Origin: Haemonchus contortus
Taxonomy: Eukaryota > Nematoda > Chromadorea > Rhabditida > Trichostrongylidae
Reading direction: 5' to 3'
DNA length: 64,000 nt
Assembly (NCBI GenBank): GCA_000469685.2
Contig: LS997567.1
Span: 29,391,023 to 29,455,022, forward strand
This document shows, in pieces, positions 32,250 through 42,453 of the stretch (positions within the stretch are counted from its first letter, which is position 1; every line of letters starts with the position of its first letter). The translations under genes and the position numbers were made by a program. Under the pieces are notes generated by a model. It worked only from the letters and a program-made list of their open reading frames with translations, was not told the origin of the DNA and did not search any database.

Positions 32250-33500
32250 TCGGTTAGCGGATTTTGTGACCCGTGGTAGCAGGCTCGCACGCGGCGGTGG
32301 TCTCGCGGCAATGATCGTAGTTGTTCACTGAAAAATCGAATCCTACGGATCCGATATTTTCTCCCCGAACATTGCGTCGCGCTTGCCGCACCCGCTGCAT
32401 ATTGCACAAAGGCGATGGAATATTGCAGCACACAACTTGTGAACTAGGGAGTCCTTTGAATTTATGAATTTGCTGGCGGCTGCCTTTGATTGAAGTGCGG
32501 TTTTGATTGTCAATAATATAGGAGGAGTCATTCCAAACAATCAAATCTAATAAACCTAAAAACGGAAAAGTAACAAAAAAGCAATCAAACAATCAGAAAA
32601 GAAAGTCAACAAGAAAGGGTAACGGAACTTCTCCCCTTTGCGGCATGCGGCAAATCTTACTGCAACTACCGTACTCATTCCGCTTCCCCCCCCAATCGAT
32701 AGGACGCAATATTTTTTGCTGATTGCCTTTATTTTTTATCAGTTTTGACTGTTTTTTGGTTCTTTTTCGTTTTTATGTTTATTAGACTTTATTATTTGGA
32801 ATGACTCCTCCTATATTAGCGACGATGAAGACCGCATTGGAATTGAAGGGAGCGGCCAGCCAATTCAAATAATCAAAGAGCTCTCTACATCACAAATTGC
32901 GCGCTCCAATCTTCTATCGTATTCCTGCGATATGCGGCGGGTGCGACGTGCGCAACACCGTTTTCGGGGGAAAGATACCGGGTGGCGCGCGATTCACGCG
33001 TGACCCCATTAGAGCTCTTCGCGCACGCAGCATCGCTTCAGTGTCCTTCTGTTAAGATGGACCAAATAAGATTTGCAGTATTCCTCGGCTTAGCAATGAG
33101 CCGTTTCGAGATCAGGAATTCACTTGATAGGCCAATATCTTACTTGTCAAACTTTCGAAATAAGAATAACCTGAAATTTTTCGATCCTAGAAAACGCAGT
33201 CCTTCTGTGAACGTGCATAGTTGGTCATTTTCCTCTACTCATGCTTTATAAGTTCTTATTCCTCCCATTATATGCTAGGCATGATGTTACAGCTCGTCTC
33301 CTCATTGACCTCATTAGATTGACGCTTGAATCGCACCACACCCGAAGATACCGGACCTAGCAACAGATATTGCGTCCTATCGATTGGCGGGGATGTGTGC
33401 TGGGTACGGTGCAGTTTGAAGCCGAGGGCAACTAAAAAAGATTTGTCGCATGCCTCAAAGCGAACGTGGGAAATCGGGGAGAAGTTCCGTCACCCAGATC
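32250..33500. repeat. Pair of inverted sequence blocks (A, B, then A', B')
   Basis: Block A (about 32365-32560, including TAATATAGGAGGAGTCATTCC) reappears inverted at about 32790-32990. Block B (about 32620-32715, including CAATCGATAGGACGCAATAT) reappears inverted at about 33360-33490. Divergence is roughly 20-30% by eye. The order A, B, A-inverted, B-inverted is not a simple hairpin. Function unknown; the block is not matched to a named element. Confidence 0.6.
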
Positions 33501-33720
33501 CCACTGCTACCATGCGCGCTTCTAGGCGTGTGCGGCGAGCGCGGCCGTCTTTCGGGCAGAGAATTTCAAAGGCTGCTTCCATAGTCCGCCAGCCGGCCCG
33601 CGAACGCGTCGGCCGGGGGCGGCGCTTGCCCCTTGCTTACGACTGAATCTTGGTCGATACCGCAGGCCGAGTAGTCCCCCGGCCGGCGGACCATGAAATC
33701 GTCCAAAGCAGAGCAGCGGG
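33400..33720. other. CpG-rich island of about 320 bp
   Basis: Markedly richer in G+C and CpG than its neighbours (for example GGCCGGGGGCGGCGC, CCCCGGCCGGCGGACC), with an open 106-codon frame at 33326-33646 and others on the minus strand. I considered rRNA and small RNA genes and saw no convincing match. It could be a promoter or first exon, or foreign sequence. Confidence 0.4.
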
Positions 33721-35200
33721 CCCCTATAATCGTGATCATGCATATTCTGTACGCCATTTCCCTGGAACCACAGAAGCTGTTCGTGGCGGGCGACTTATGC
33801 AATTACTACTACTAACTACTGGACCCGCGGTATCTTACAGCTGGTCCTGGCACCAAATTCCACCCTTGTTATCTCGGATGCCGCGAGAAAAGGAAATCGC
33901 GTGATCAAAATTCATGACTTAATAAGAAATTTTAATGTTTTGCCTTTTTGTAGGTTTTGCAAGCTTGGAATCACTCTCATATGTTACATAGGTTCTTTGC
34001 ATGGAGAACGCCTTTGCACATCGTCTTGACGTAACACAATATCGCAGCGGATTTTCTTTGATATGGGAAGCACTAATTGAGTGGATACAGGTGATATTGT
34101 ATGAATTGTATATGTATAAATATATCAAATAATAATACTTAAAAAATGTGGTACACTCGTTTGGCATCTCTTTTTGTGTTATATGCAATAATTTTTCCAC
34201 AAGCAGTCTTATCTTAGTCTATAAAATTCAATTTTTCCCTGGCCGATGATGCACCAAAAATGCGCGGGTGGTTCAGTGGATATTTATAAATGCTCCGGTG
34301 ATATCGGAGTAAATGAAACACAATAACATAGTAAATGCGGTCGTTACCACTAGTAAGGCACAGAATAATGGTAATAGATACTTTATTAGACAGTTAACTC
34401 ACGTCTTACCCTGACGCTGTTAATGGAAGGAGGTAGGATGAGGGACCCTCTTATATCGAGGCCGCTTGACCCCGCACCTATGAGCGTGGGTTAAGCTAGA
34501 GGGAGTCGTCCTAGACAGTGAGACAACGAGTCGTCTCAGTTAGTGAGACAACAAGATAATTATGTTGATCGTCGCCGTAGACGACAATATCACTTGTTGT
34601 GCAAAAACTGTGCGAATGGAAATGGCTCGAAAATAGAATGAACATCATGAGCATTTTCGACGATTTCCGCGTAAAGCGTTGTGCCCCTCGATCGTTCTTT
34701 GTTTCATATAGCCATATCAATATGCGATCATTATTTTGGTATGAATCTACTATTGAATCTTTTGTTCCTGTGCTTCTTACTCGCTGCATTCTGCTACATC
34801 CCCTCGCGATACAAATGCGTCACACTTAAGATTATATGAAGGCACCTCATTTCTCACTACACATATGTAGTGACTCAGCTTCTAATGTTTTCGTTTCGCT
34901 CATCCTGTTTTATAATTGTCTCCTTTCATGATCAAATAATTCGTGCAAACAGGATAACTCTTTAAGGCCTTCAACAACTTCCGGGTGGCATTCCTTGTCA
35001 TGCTTCTTCATGATGCTCCCATCACGCTTCTTAATTTCTTCTTCATTGCGTCATGCCGCTGTGCTGGTCCTTACGTTGGTGACATTCTTATCGACCACTA
35101 TTTAATTAATAGAAATAATCTGCTTTATTGTTGTCAACTATGCTAGATGCTTCACGAAGTACTCGACTGACGTCACTTCAGGATGGAATGTCATCTTGAA
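33721..35200. other. Unassigned sequence upstream of the 35.2-kb gene
   Basis: A/T-rich DNA with short open frames (33919-34200, 34511-34829) and no recognisable domain or splice-supported exon. The region 34360-34520 has TATAT, CTCTTATATCGAGG and GGGTTAAGC words that could belong to an LTR, but no second copy is present to test this. Confidence 0.4.
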
Positions 35201-35202
35201 AC

Positions 35203-35220
35203 TCTTTCTCAGGTGCTACC
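35203..35220 (+). promoter_or_regulatory. Candidate trans-splice acceptor and Kozak context
   Basis: TCTTTCTCAG ends at 35212, and eight bases later ATG sits in GCTACCATGG. A nematode-consensus acceptor this close to a start codon, with stops in frame upstream (TGA 35197-35199), is the usual picture for spliced-leader addition. No SL gene is in the window; this is inference. Confidence 0.45.
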
Positions 35221-35837
35221 ATGGTCACTGCTGATCTCGTCACTGTCATCTGTGGTTTCTCTTTCATGGAGAATTACTATGCTATACTTTGCGTACAGGT
35301 TCTCTTCCTGTTTCATGTATAGCACCTATCATGGTATTATGTCCCTTAATACTTCAGACCTTTCCGTGAAAATCATTTCAGGCAGTAGGACTCACTAGAG
35401 AATCGTTATTTCTTACCTTTTATGGGCTATACAAAAATATCAAGGATTCTCGTATCCTAGGCACTAGTCGCTACAGGATTGGGTCATTCAGGCGGATGCT
35501 GTGTGCTCTGAAGTCGGAAGCGAATGTGAAAGTCGCGAGACATTCAAAGCTAATGGAACACCTACAATGGGCGACTGATTACCGGTCAGTCACTTTCCAA
35601 TTCATTGGTCTGGTGCGTGATCGCGGCCGAAATCAACGCTAATGGCTATTTCTGTTGTATTGAAGCATCGCCTCTCGACAAGACAGCGCGATGCAAAACG
35701 AATTGGTACCCCGCAACCCCTGCTTACAACTTAAGGTCGTTCAGCAAATCCCTTATATACACAAGCTGCCGGGTTACTCGCACCGCCTTCTTTACTCTCA
35801 GGTAAAACTATCGGGTATGAGGTTCGCCAGAAAATAA
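35221..35837 (+). CDS. Hypothetical three-exon gene, ~150-residue product
   Basis: Exon 1 (35221-35298) begins MVTADLVTVICGF and ends CAG before GT. Exon 2 (35382-35584) follows AATCATTTCAG and has 67 open codons plus two bases (LTFYGLYKNIKDSRILG... HLQWATDYR). Exon 3 (35666-35837) follows TGTATTGAAG, completes the split Arg codon and reads on to QVKLSGMRFARK and TAA. The introns are 83 and 81 bases with GT..AG ends, and every junction keeps the frame, which is unlikely by chance. An AATAAA lies 61 bases after the stop. The product is small, basic and helical, with hydrophobic residues at the N-terminus that could be a targeting or membrane segment. I do not recognise the family. Confidence 0.6.
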
Positions 35838-35897
35838 GGCCCATTGAAGACTTCGATTGCTCTTCAAGTTTTTGCAAATGTCGCTGCTTAAGGTACC

Positions 35898-35903
35898 AAT
35901 AAA
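35898..35903 (+). terminator. Candidate polyadenylation signal AATAAA
   Basis: Canonical hexamer 61 bases downstream of the stop codon of the three-exon gene, with GTGCTCT following. Confidence 0.5.
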
Positions 35904-36341
35904 GTGCTCTGAAAATAGAATCTTCACCAGAAAGTTTGTTATTATTTGTCGAAAGTTGTATCGAAGAAATCCTTCAGTTTTGCACAGGTCGCGAAAAAAA
36001 TCCAAGACATAAAGTGCATACAAACAGTGGGCTCCGACGAATTTGCTGGCACAGTCATGTTAGTAACACTGTAGCGTAACATGCTCCGAATCCTAGCTCC
36101 ATCTATGAAGCACACAGAATGAATACCCGCAAAAAAGGAGTTTATGAAAAATTAGACCGGAGTTTGACTTTACTGAGTAAACTTTTGCTAAGAAAATCCT
36201 AATCTGTTTAGGTTGATAAAAAGATGGGACCGCGCATCAATGAACGGATCTGAGAAAGATTTCTTGTGTGGCAATTGTAGAAATCTGAGTGGTGTTCCTT
36301 AGTGTAGGATTGCTCTGAGATCGTTGAGCTGGAATTTGCTA
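35904..36341. other. Intergenic sequence between the gene and Helitron
   Basis: About 440 A/T-rich bases. A minus-strand open frame (35808-36023) overlaps the gene's 3' end and has no support. Nothing recognised. Confidence 0.4.
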
Positions 36342-36691
36342 TCCTACTTATACAGTTCGTTTCAAAAGTATGTGCACACCCAACATTTTATTTTTTTTGA
36401 GGATACCATTGCTTTCTATAACCTGTGACCTTCACCATTGAACTCCTTGTGTGCAATAACCTACGAACACTTTCTCTGAGGGAACATCGCAGCTGCTAAC
36501 ACAATTTTTATTTAAGAAAACTTTTTCTTTGTTTCAGAAGTATGTGCACACTTAGCAAAAAACAAAAATATAACCGAGATCAGAAATCAATAGGGCTCCC
36601 TAAATTTCTGTGAAGGTTATCGACTATGAGGAGTCGTTTGAGAATGGTTTCGTGACGGTAGGTTTTTTAGTTGCCTTTGAAATGAAAAATT

Positions 36692-37033
36692 TTGAGTGTG
36701 CACATACTTTTGGAACGGCAAATGAGGCGCTCTTTTGCATGCATTGCTAGGTTCATTCGGGACCTTGGCAGTTATCGCTCACAACCTTTTCCTGGCGGTC
36801 CGCTTACTTTGGCTGCTCAGGACAACAGGAGAATAGCCCGGCTTGTGGCGAATACTTCTTTGTCTGTGAGTCAGGTCCGAGCTCAGATGGGTTTATCAGT
36901 CTCGCGTACGACCGTTTGGCGCTCTATCCGCTCTGATGAGTATATCACAAGAGAGACGATGAAGATGGCTACTCGACTCAGTATTCGTCACAAGCTGACA
37001 AGGCTGGAGCTTGCTCGCCCAGACCATCTATGA
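36692..37033 (+). pseudogene. Tc1-like transposase N-terminus, left arm
   Basis: 113 codons with two helix-turn-helix-type blocks: FIRDLGSYRSQP, then LSVSQVRAQMGLSVSRTTVW and RHKLTRLELA. This is the DNA-binding half of a Tc1-family transposase. It stops at 37033, where the arm meets the centre, before any catalytic residues. Confidence 0.75.
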
Positions 37034-37646
37034 GCCTCCTCCGAAATTCCTTCTCGAAAACACGAGTGGCTCTCGGCGAAGGTCCCTCCAGTAACGACGA
37101 AATCCAACCGTCCCGTCGAGATTGAATTTCTTCTCATCAGAGAAGATCACTTAAGAACAAAATGGGTACAACACGTTGTTTGTTCTGGGAATAGGGAAAT
37201 CCTGAAAATTCTCGAACAGCCGTTCCATGTTCCATGATGTTGAGCGAACTCCAGCCTTGTCAGCTTGTGGCGAGTACTGAGTCGAGTAGCTTTCTTCATC
37301 GTCTCTCGTGTGATATACTCATCAGAGCGGATAGAGCGCCAAACGGTTGTACGCGAGACTGGTAAACCCATCTGAGCTCGGATCTGACTCACAGACAAAG
37401 AAGTATTCGCCGCAAGACGGGCTATTCTCTGTTGTCCTGAGCAGCCAAAGTAAGTGGACGGCCAGGAATAGCTTGTGAGCGATAGCTGCCAGGGTCTTGA
37501 ATGAATCTAGCAATGCATAAAAGAGAGCGGCCCAGTTGCCGTTCCAAAAGTGTCGCACACTCAAAATTTCTAATTTCAAAGGTAACTAAAGAACCTACCG
37601 TAACGGAACCATTCTCGAACGATTCCTCGTAGTCGATAACCTTCAT
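37030..37646 (-). pseudogene. Tc1-like transposase N-terminus plus start of catalytic domain, right arm
   Basis: Inverted counterpart of the left arm: MKVIDYEESFENGS at 37646, SVSQIRAQMGLPVSRTTVW, then after a frameshift near 37150 the centre (37030-37145) reads SDEKKFNLDG and FRRYWRDLR, which includes the first catalytic Asp of the DDE/DDD triad, and FGGGS before it runs into the left arm. The rest of the catalytic domain is lost, so the element depends on another transposase. Confidence 0.75.
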
Positions 37647-37992
37647 AGATATTTAGGGGCCCTGCCCTATTGATTTCTGATCTCGGTTATATTTTTGTTT
37701 TTTGCTAGGTGTGCACATACTTTTGAAACAAAGAAAAATTTTTCTTCAATAGAAAATTGTGTTAGCAGCCACGATGTTTTCTCAGAGGAGGTGTTCGTAG
37801 GTTTTTTAGCAAGGAATTGAATGGTGAAGGTCACAGGTTATAGAAAGCAATGGTATCCTCAAAAAAAAACAAAATGTTGGGCTTGCTCATACTTTGGAAA
37901 CGCACTGTATTATCAGCTAAGTGTGTCTGTTGGTGTTTGTGCGTTTGTGTGTGTGTGTATGTGTGTATGTATGTATGTATGTGTGTGTGTGA

Positions 37993-38520
37993 CTGACCGG
38001 AAATTCATAACCCCTGTGGACCGAAAGCGTTCAAATTTGGCAGGAACACAGGCGGCAGGATGGGAACACTTTTAGTGGGTAGCAGGATCGGACTCCGCCC
38101 AGAGGGGGCGGGGTTTGTGAGAAATAAATGTTCAAACAAAAATTCAGAACTCATGTCTCCGTCATCCTAGAGCACTCAAACTCGGAAGGAGTACGGGCGG
38201 CAGAATCAGAACACTTATGGTAGGTGGCAGGATCAGACTCCGCCCATAATGGGTGAGTTTGAGCAAAAATTCACATCTTCTGCACCCGTGGACCTGGAGC
38301 GTTCAAATTCGGTAGGAGTTATGGAAACAGGATGGGAACACTCACTGTAGGTGGCAGGACAAAACCCCGCCCATAGGGACGGGGATTGCGCGAAAATTGT
38401 CAATTTGGCCCTAGAGCGCTTAAATTTGGTAGGAGTACAGGCGACGGATGGAAACAGTTCGTATAGGTGGCAGGAAAGGACCCCGCCCACAGGGGCGGGG
38501 TTTGCGCGAAAATTGTCAAT
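37993..38520. repeat. GC-rich minisatellite (type 1) inside Helitron
   Basis: About four units of 118-140 bases with a core of TTTGGYAGGAGTACAGGCGG, GGATGGGAACACT, then GGTGGCAGG and CCGCCCAYAGGGGCGGGG. The same unit forms arrays at 46209-46860 and, inverted and degraded, at 47700-47960 and 49090-49270. Confidence 0.85.
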
Positions 38521-38835
38521 CTGGCCATAAGGCGTTCAAAGTATTCCAATTGCACGAATATTTAACGGAGGTACGCTTCCTTAGCCTAACTTTCCTTTTT
38601 TCTCCGAATAATCGCCTTTGTGATATTATACGATGTTCTTACCGGACGCAGAGAAGATGGCTTACAGAAAAATCCGCTCCCAATTCGGAGCTAATACTGA
38701 GACTGTAGAGCTTCTTAGAAAAAAAGAATCCGAAGAGTTATTTCTGCATAGCAAATTTCTCACAAGAGGTAGGACCGCCCGGCGAAGCCGGGCGACCCGA
38801 CTGGTAATTATATGTTCAGTTAAATATAGGAGAGC

Positions 38836-39129
38836 TTAGTTTCTCCTCTTGTATTTTTTGAAGATGAACTCGGCGTTGATCACTTCAAGGAGGCAGGGCA
38901 CCCACCATTTGAATCGCTCATGTATGAGACGGCGTGACTCTATTAGAATTTGCAAAACCGGGTTGGCTTGAGCGTGATCAAGAACCTCAAAATGATAATG
39001 GCTTGCTTTGCTTATGCGAATAATCGTTTGCTGAGCAACGTTACACGGCTGGTTTGTGATTTTTGTGGATGAACACATATTGATGTAATTGAAAACAGAA
39101 TAGCGAATATGCACAGCAACATCACCATC
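38836..39129 (-). CDS. Hypothetical exon, possible SPFH/Band-7-like segment
   Basis: Ninety-eight open codons on the minus strand from about 39129 to the stop at 38836, starting DGDVAVHIRYSVFNY and ending FIFKKYKRRN. The spacing of V-V-hydrophobic strands, then QQTIIRIS and a C-terminal helical part, reminds me of the Band-7/SPFH (stomatin-prohibitin) fold, but no diagnostic motif is present, and this is a weak resemblance. The acceptor before 39129 is poor. It starts 31 bases beyond the Helitron 3' end, on the opposite strand. Confidence 0.3.
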   Translation of the reverse strand, partial: DGDVAVHIRYSVFNYINMCSSTKITNQPCNVAQQTIIRISKASHYHFEVLDHAQANPVLQILIESRRLIHERFKWWVPCLLEVINAEFIFKKYKRRN

Positions 39130-39891
39130 CTTCCGTTAGAGGCACGGTTCACGATAAAAATGGTCACTGAGTTCTTCCCCTAGGAATATTCAGTGGCCTC
39201 CGAGGGTAATATAAAGAGCCCTCTCGCGGCTAAAATTTCGGGGGCATGGTGGAAGTCCTGTTCCCGGCTCGCGCGGTCTTCCCGCCCCTCGAACGATGTC
39301 TAGTCAGACGAGTGTCGAGGCGATACAGATTGCAGTTAGTCGTTCTAGGACCCTTACACAATCAGCTGATCGCCGAGTGATGAGGCGATGTTCTTCTCCC
39401 ATTCTTTTTTCCTCTGTTATTCTTTTTGCTGCTGCGATCCCTTTTTTCCTACCCAAGAGGGCTGCGATCCCTTTTTTCCTACCCAAGAGGCTGGAAGATG
39501 TAAGCTATTTTCGCTTTTACTAGGGTTCTTTTGTTTACTTATGCTTATAAATGAATGAATTTTTGATTACCGTAGTCAGCTATCCGCACCAGGACCCACA
39601 CGTACGCAATGACACGCATAGCTGGTCCATACCCCCCAATCTTCTTTACTCTTCTGGTCTCTCGTCCAGCCCCGTTTTTAACGATTTTTTCAAGCTTTTT
39701 TTACTTTGGAAACTTCGATTCACCTAGTTCCTTTGCCTCCATCGCACTACTTTCCATCTTATCTTCCTTTTTTCGTCATTATCTGGATTACCCAAGATTA
39801 TCGTGAACTGTGCCTTTAATGCTATTTAGCTGAGTGATGATATCGATTACCGAAATCGATGCCTCTGCCACTTCGGCAACTTAGGTATATT
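39130..39891. other. Unassigned sequence with a 29-bp tandem duplication
   Basis: TATAAAGAG near 39211 precedes a CpG-rich stretch and an ATG at 39296 opening 75 codons (MSSQTSVEAIQIAVSRSR...). Inside that frame GCTGCGATCCCTTTTTTCC... is duplicated in tandem at about 39431 and 39460, keeping neither motif nor domain. A promoter-plus-exon reading is possible but unsupported. Confidence 0.35.
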
Positions 39892-40719
39892 CCAGTCGGA
39901 GTGCCCGGCTGACGAAGGGCTCTCCGCCATTTCGTGTGAAAATGGCCTCTCGCCCGCGTCCCTTTTAAATTGGGACGTACCGGTTCAGGAAAGTAGAAAT
40001 TATAAATTTCCGGCCAAACACACACATACGTCGTGAGCGCCTTGCTCGTCATGAGCGGAATCCTGCTCACTGCATGTGTATAGAAGCATCTTGACTCCCC
40101 TCTTCATTCATCTTCAGTCGTGTCATCTGCCATCAGCCCGTCATTCCTGTTCTGAGGCCCTTACCATCCAACTTGAACGCCCCTGTCCTAATTTGACACT
40201 TTTCGAGCATGCCGCACCCCTGTGGGTGGAGTCTAGTCGAACCCCCCCCCCCTTTGGCAGTGTTTCCACACTGCCGCCTCTACTCTTATCGATTCTGAAA
40301 GATCCAGCTCTAACTTAGCAATTTTAGCGAACGCCCCGCCTCCCTAGAAGAATCACCGGCACTATTTACCCTTTACTGCCCCACTTTGTCGAGAGTAGGA
40401 TGGATTTCTATCGAATTTCTTTCAAGAATATGAAACCGACTAGAAACTTGCCTAGAGGGCTAATTTGACCCCTGTGAATAGTTACCATGCAGAGTAAATA
40501 TGATATCCACGTTCTAACACACTACTTACCAGGGAGGGGTAGTCTAATTACCCTGGGACTTTGAGTGGAGACCTAGATAAACCGGTAGAGTTTTGAATGC
40601 TGTTAACGAAAATGAAAATTAAAACTGCAAAATGGTTTTCCTTAAAAAGTTATGGGAGCTTGAAATTTGCTTGACAGTAGTACGATTGGATATGCAAACT
40701 CGTCGCTCTGTTGTGAAAC

Positions 40720-40792
40720 ACCAACGTGGCCTAGTGGTAGGGGTCTCGTTTCATAGGCGTTGGGTGAGGGTTTGCTCCCCGACGTCGTCGGC
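40720..40792 (+). pseudogene. tRNA-like sequence in left foldback arm
   Basis: TGGCCTAGTGGTAGG matches an A-box and TTTGCTCCC a relaxed B-box; ends ...CGTCGTCGGCA. A clover-leaf can be drawn with D-stem GGCC/GGTC-type pairing and a CAT loop triplet in TTCATAG, suggesting a Met-type origin, but acceptor and T-stems are imperfect. Most likely a tRNA-derived (SINE-like) head or dead tRNA. Confidence 0.4.
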
Positions 40793-41631
40793 ATTTTTGC
40801 AGAGTGTATTTTCATTTGATCAAAGGCTCTATAAACCTATTCTGACATTTGTTTGAGTGAACGCCTTATTTCTGCTTTTATTTTCTCTCGTCGCCCCTAT
40901 CCAAGGAACATTGGTTCTGCACTTGATTGAGTGGCTCTATTTCATTTTGACTTGAAGAAACATTCAACAGCAAGGTGTCAGAGATGTATAATATGCTTGT
41001 GAGAAACTCAGCATTAAAAGGATTGTATGCAGCACGCCTGTTGTTCACTAACTGTGCACCTTATACATGATGCTCCTCTACAACCGGAGACAAGACAGTC
41101 ACTTTTCTCAAGATTTAAATGACACTCACCAAATGTGACAAGTGGGTCTGGGTTTTCAACATTCCAGCATTTCATCGAACTTCAAAAATTTCTAAAGCTC
41201 CAAATCTAGTGGTCAGAGCTGGAGTGCTCTTGGTGCAAGGCAGAGTATGTTGCTGAAAACCCAGACTCACGTATCACATCAGGCCGTTGTCTGTTAAATC
41301 TCTAGAAAAATGGCTGTTTTGTCTCCGGTTGTAGAGGAGCATCATGTATAAGGTGCTCAGTTAGTGAACAACATGTGTGCTGCATACATTTTTTTCAGCT
41401 TTTCCTATTAATGCTGAGTTCCTCACAAGCATATTATAAATCTCTGACACCTAGCTGTTGAATGTTTCCTCAAGTCAAAAACGAAATAGAGTCACTCAAT
41501 CGAGTGCAGAACCAATCTTCCTTGGATAGGGGCGACGAGAGAAAATAAAAGCAGAAATAAGGCGTTCACTCAAACAAATGTCAGAATAGGTTTATAGAGC
41601 CTTTGATAAAATCAAAATACACTCTGCAAAA

Positions 41632-41700
41632 TGCCGACGATGGCGGGGAGCAAACTTTCACGCCTATGAAACGGGACCACTACCACTAGGCCATGTCGGC
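41632..41700 (-). pseudogene. tRNA-like sequence in right foldback arm
   Basis: Minus-strand copy starting GCCGACATGGCCTAGTGG with a CAT loop triplet, TTTGCTCCCC, and ending CGTCGGCA. The acceptor ends GCCGACA and CGTCGGC pair at six of seven positions, better than in the left arm. It differs from the left copy at several bases, so either could be the less decayed relic. Confidence 0.4.
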
Positions 41701-42453
41701 GTTTGATAACAGGGCGACGAGCTTGCATATCCAATTGTACTACTGTCAAGCAGATTTCGAGCTCCAATAAACTTCAAGGAAAACCATTTTGCAATTTCAA
41801 TTTCCATTTTTGATAACTGCATCGAAAACTTTATCGATTTATTTGGGTCTCCATTCAAAGTCCCACGGTAAGTAGACTACCGCTCCTTGGTTAGGGGCAA
41901 GTTCACAAAATGGGGCAGTAAAGGGTGAATAGTGCTAAACCACCATCAGCGTTTCCATCCTGCAGTATGTACTGCTACCGAATTTGAACGCTCCAGGCCC
42001 AGGAGATCAGGAGAAATGAGTTTCCAGGCGAGGATACACCGACACACACACAGACCAACACACACCGACAAGCGCACAGGCCATCATCACTTATTCCCTT
42101 TTGCTCCTGAAAAAAAGATTAGTGGGCAGTAGCCCCATATCGAGTAATACAAATCGAAACTGATCAAAATTCGTTGCAACTATCGCTCGCTGCGTTTGCA
42201 GCAATGTTCCCTCCAATCTCTTCAATTTCCTCGAGTTGAAAGACTATTTATTTATTCATTTATTTATTTATTTATTTATTTATTTATTCGAAATACACGC
42301 AAAGGTGCGCTCCAGTAGCAAGCAATAAAACAAAACCAGTTACAAATTATAAAGTAGAAAAAGTCATAAAACACATTAAGACGCACGTCAAGAAAGAACG
42401 ATACCCATAAGTGGATTTTCTTTAGGCTATACACTCTAGAAATCTTGTATGCC

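Larger units (their letters stand above)
36353..37907. mobile_element. Tc1-type foldback element, 1.56 kb, TA target
   Basis: TIRs of about 95 bases begin CAGTTCGTTTCAAAAGTATG (36353) and end in the complement CACTG (37907), with TA on both sides. The arms are longer: 36353 to about 37012 is inverted with about 37226 to 37907. It is inserted ten bases inside the 5' end of the surrounding Helitron, so it is the younger of the two. Confidence 0.85.
36342..38804 (+). mobile_element. Non-autonomous Helitron interrupted by Tc1-type foldback
   Basis: 5' terminus TCCTACTTA at 36342 after host A; the element resumes after the insert as TTATCAGCTAAGTGTGTCTG (37910). The joined start matches the termini at 45987 and 49367. 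The 3' end is hairpin GCCCGGC-GAA-GCCGGGC, then GACCCGACTGG (to 38804) and host T. Between them lie a (GT)n tract (37930-37992), about four minisatellite units (38000-38520) and a ~280-base unique tail shared with the 46-kb copy. Without the insert it is about 900 bases. No Rep/helicase gene. Confidence 0.85.
40358..41936. mobile_element. Foldback element with diverged arms
   Basis: Left end GGCACTATTTACCCTTTAC and right end, complemented, AGCACTATTCACCCTTTAC. The left arm runs to about 41100 and the right arm from about 41318; the right arm lacks ~120 bases present on the left, and both differ by many substitutions. The arms share TTGTCTCCGGTTG at their inner ends. No transposase frame. Clear target-site duplication was not found. 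Confidence 0.7.
39892..42060 (-). mobile_element. Degenerate Helitron-type sequence, minus strand
   Basis: CCAGTCGGAGTGCCCGGCTGACGAAGGGC-type sequence at 39892 is the complement of a Helitron hairpin and CTGG end, though the next host base is not the expected one. Type 1 minisatellite pieces occur at 40190-40345 and 41938-42010 and a CACACAC tract at 42041-42060. A foldback element at 40358-41936 separates the pieces. It may comprise more than one old copy. Confidence 0.45.

Noticed and set aside
33330..33790. rRNA gene fragment
   Set aside because: GC-rich with rRNA-like flavour, but no stretch I could match with confidence to 18S, 5.8S or 28S conserved segments.
34255..34320. tRNA-like GGTGGTTCAGTGGAT sequence
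   Set aside because: A-box-like start, but no B-box or acceptor pairing follows.
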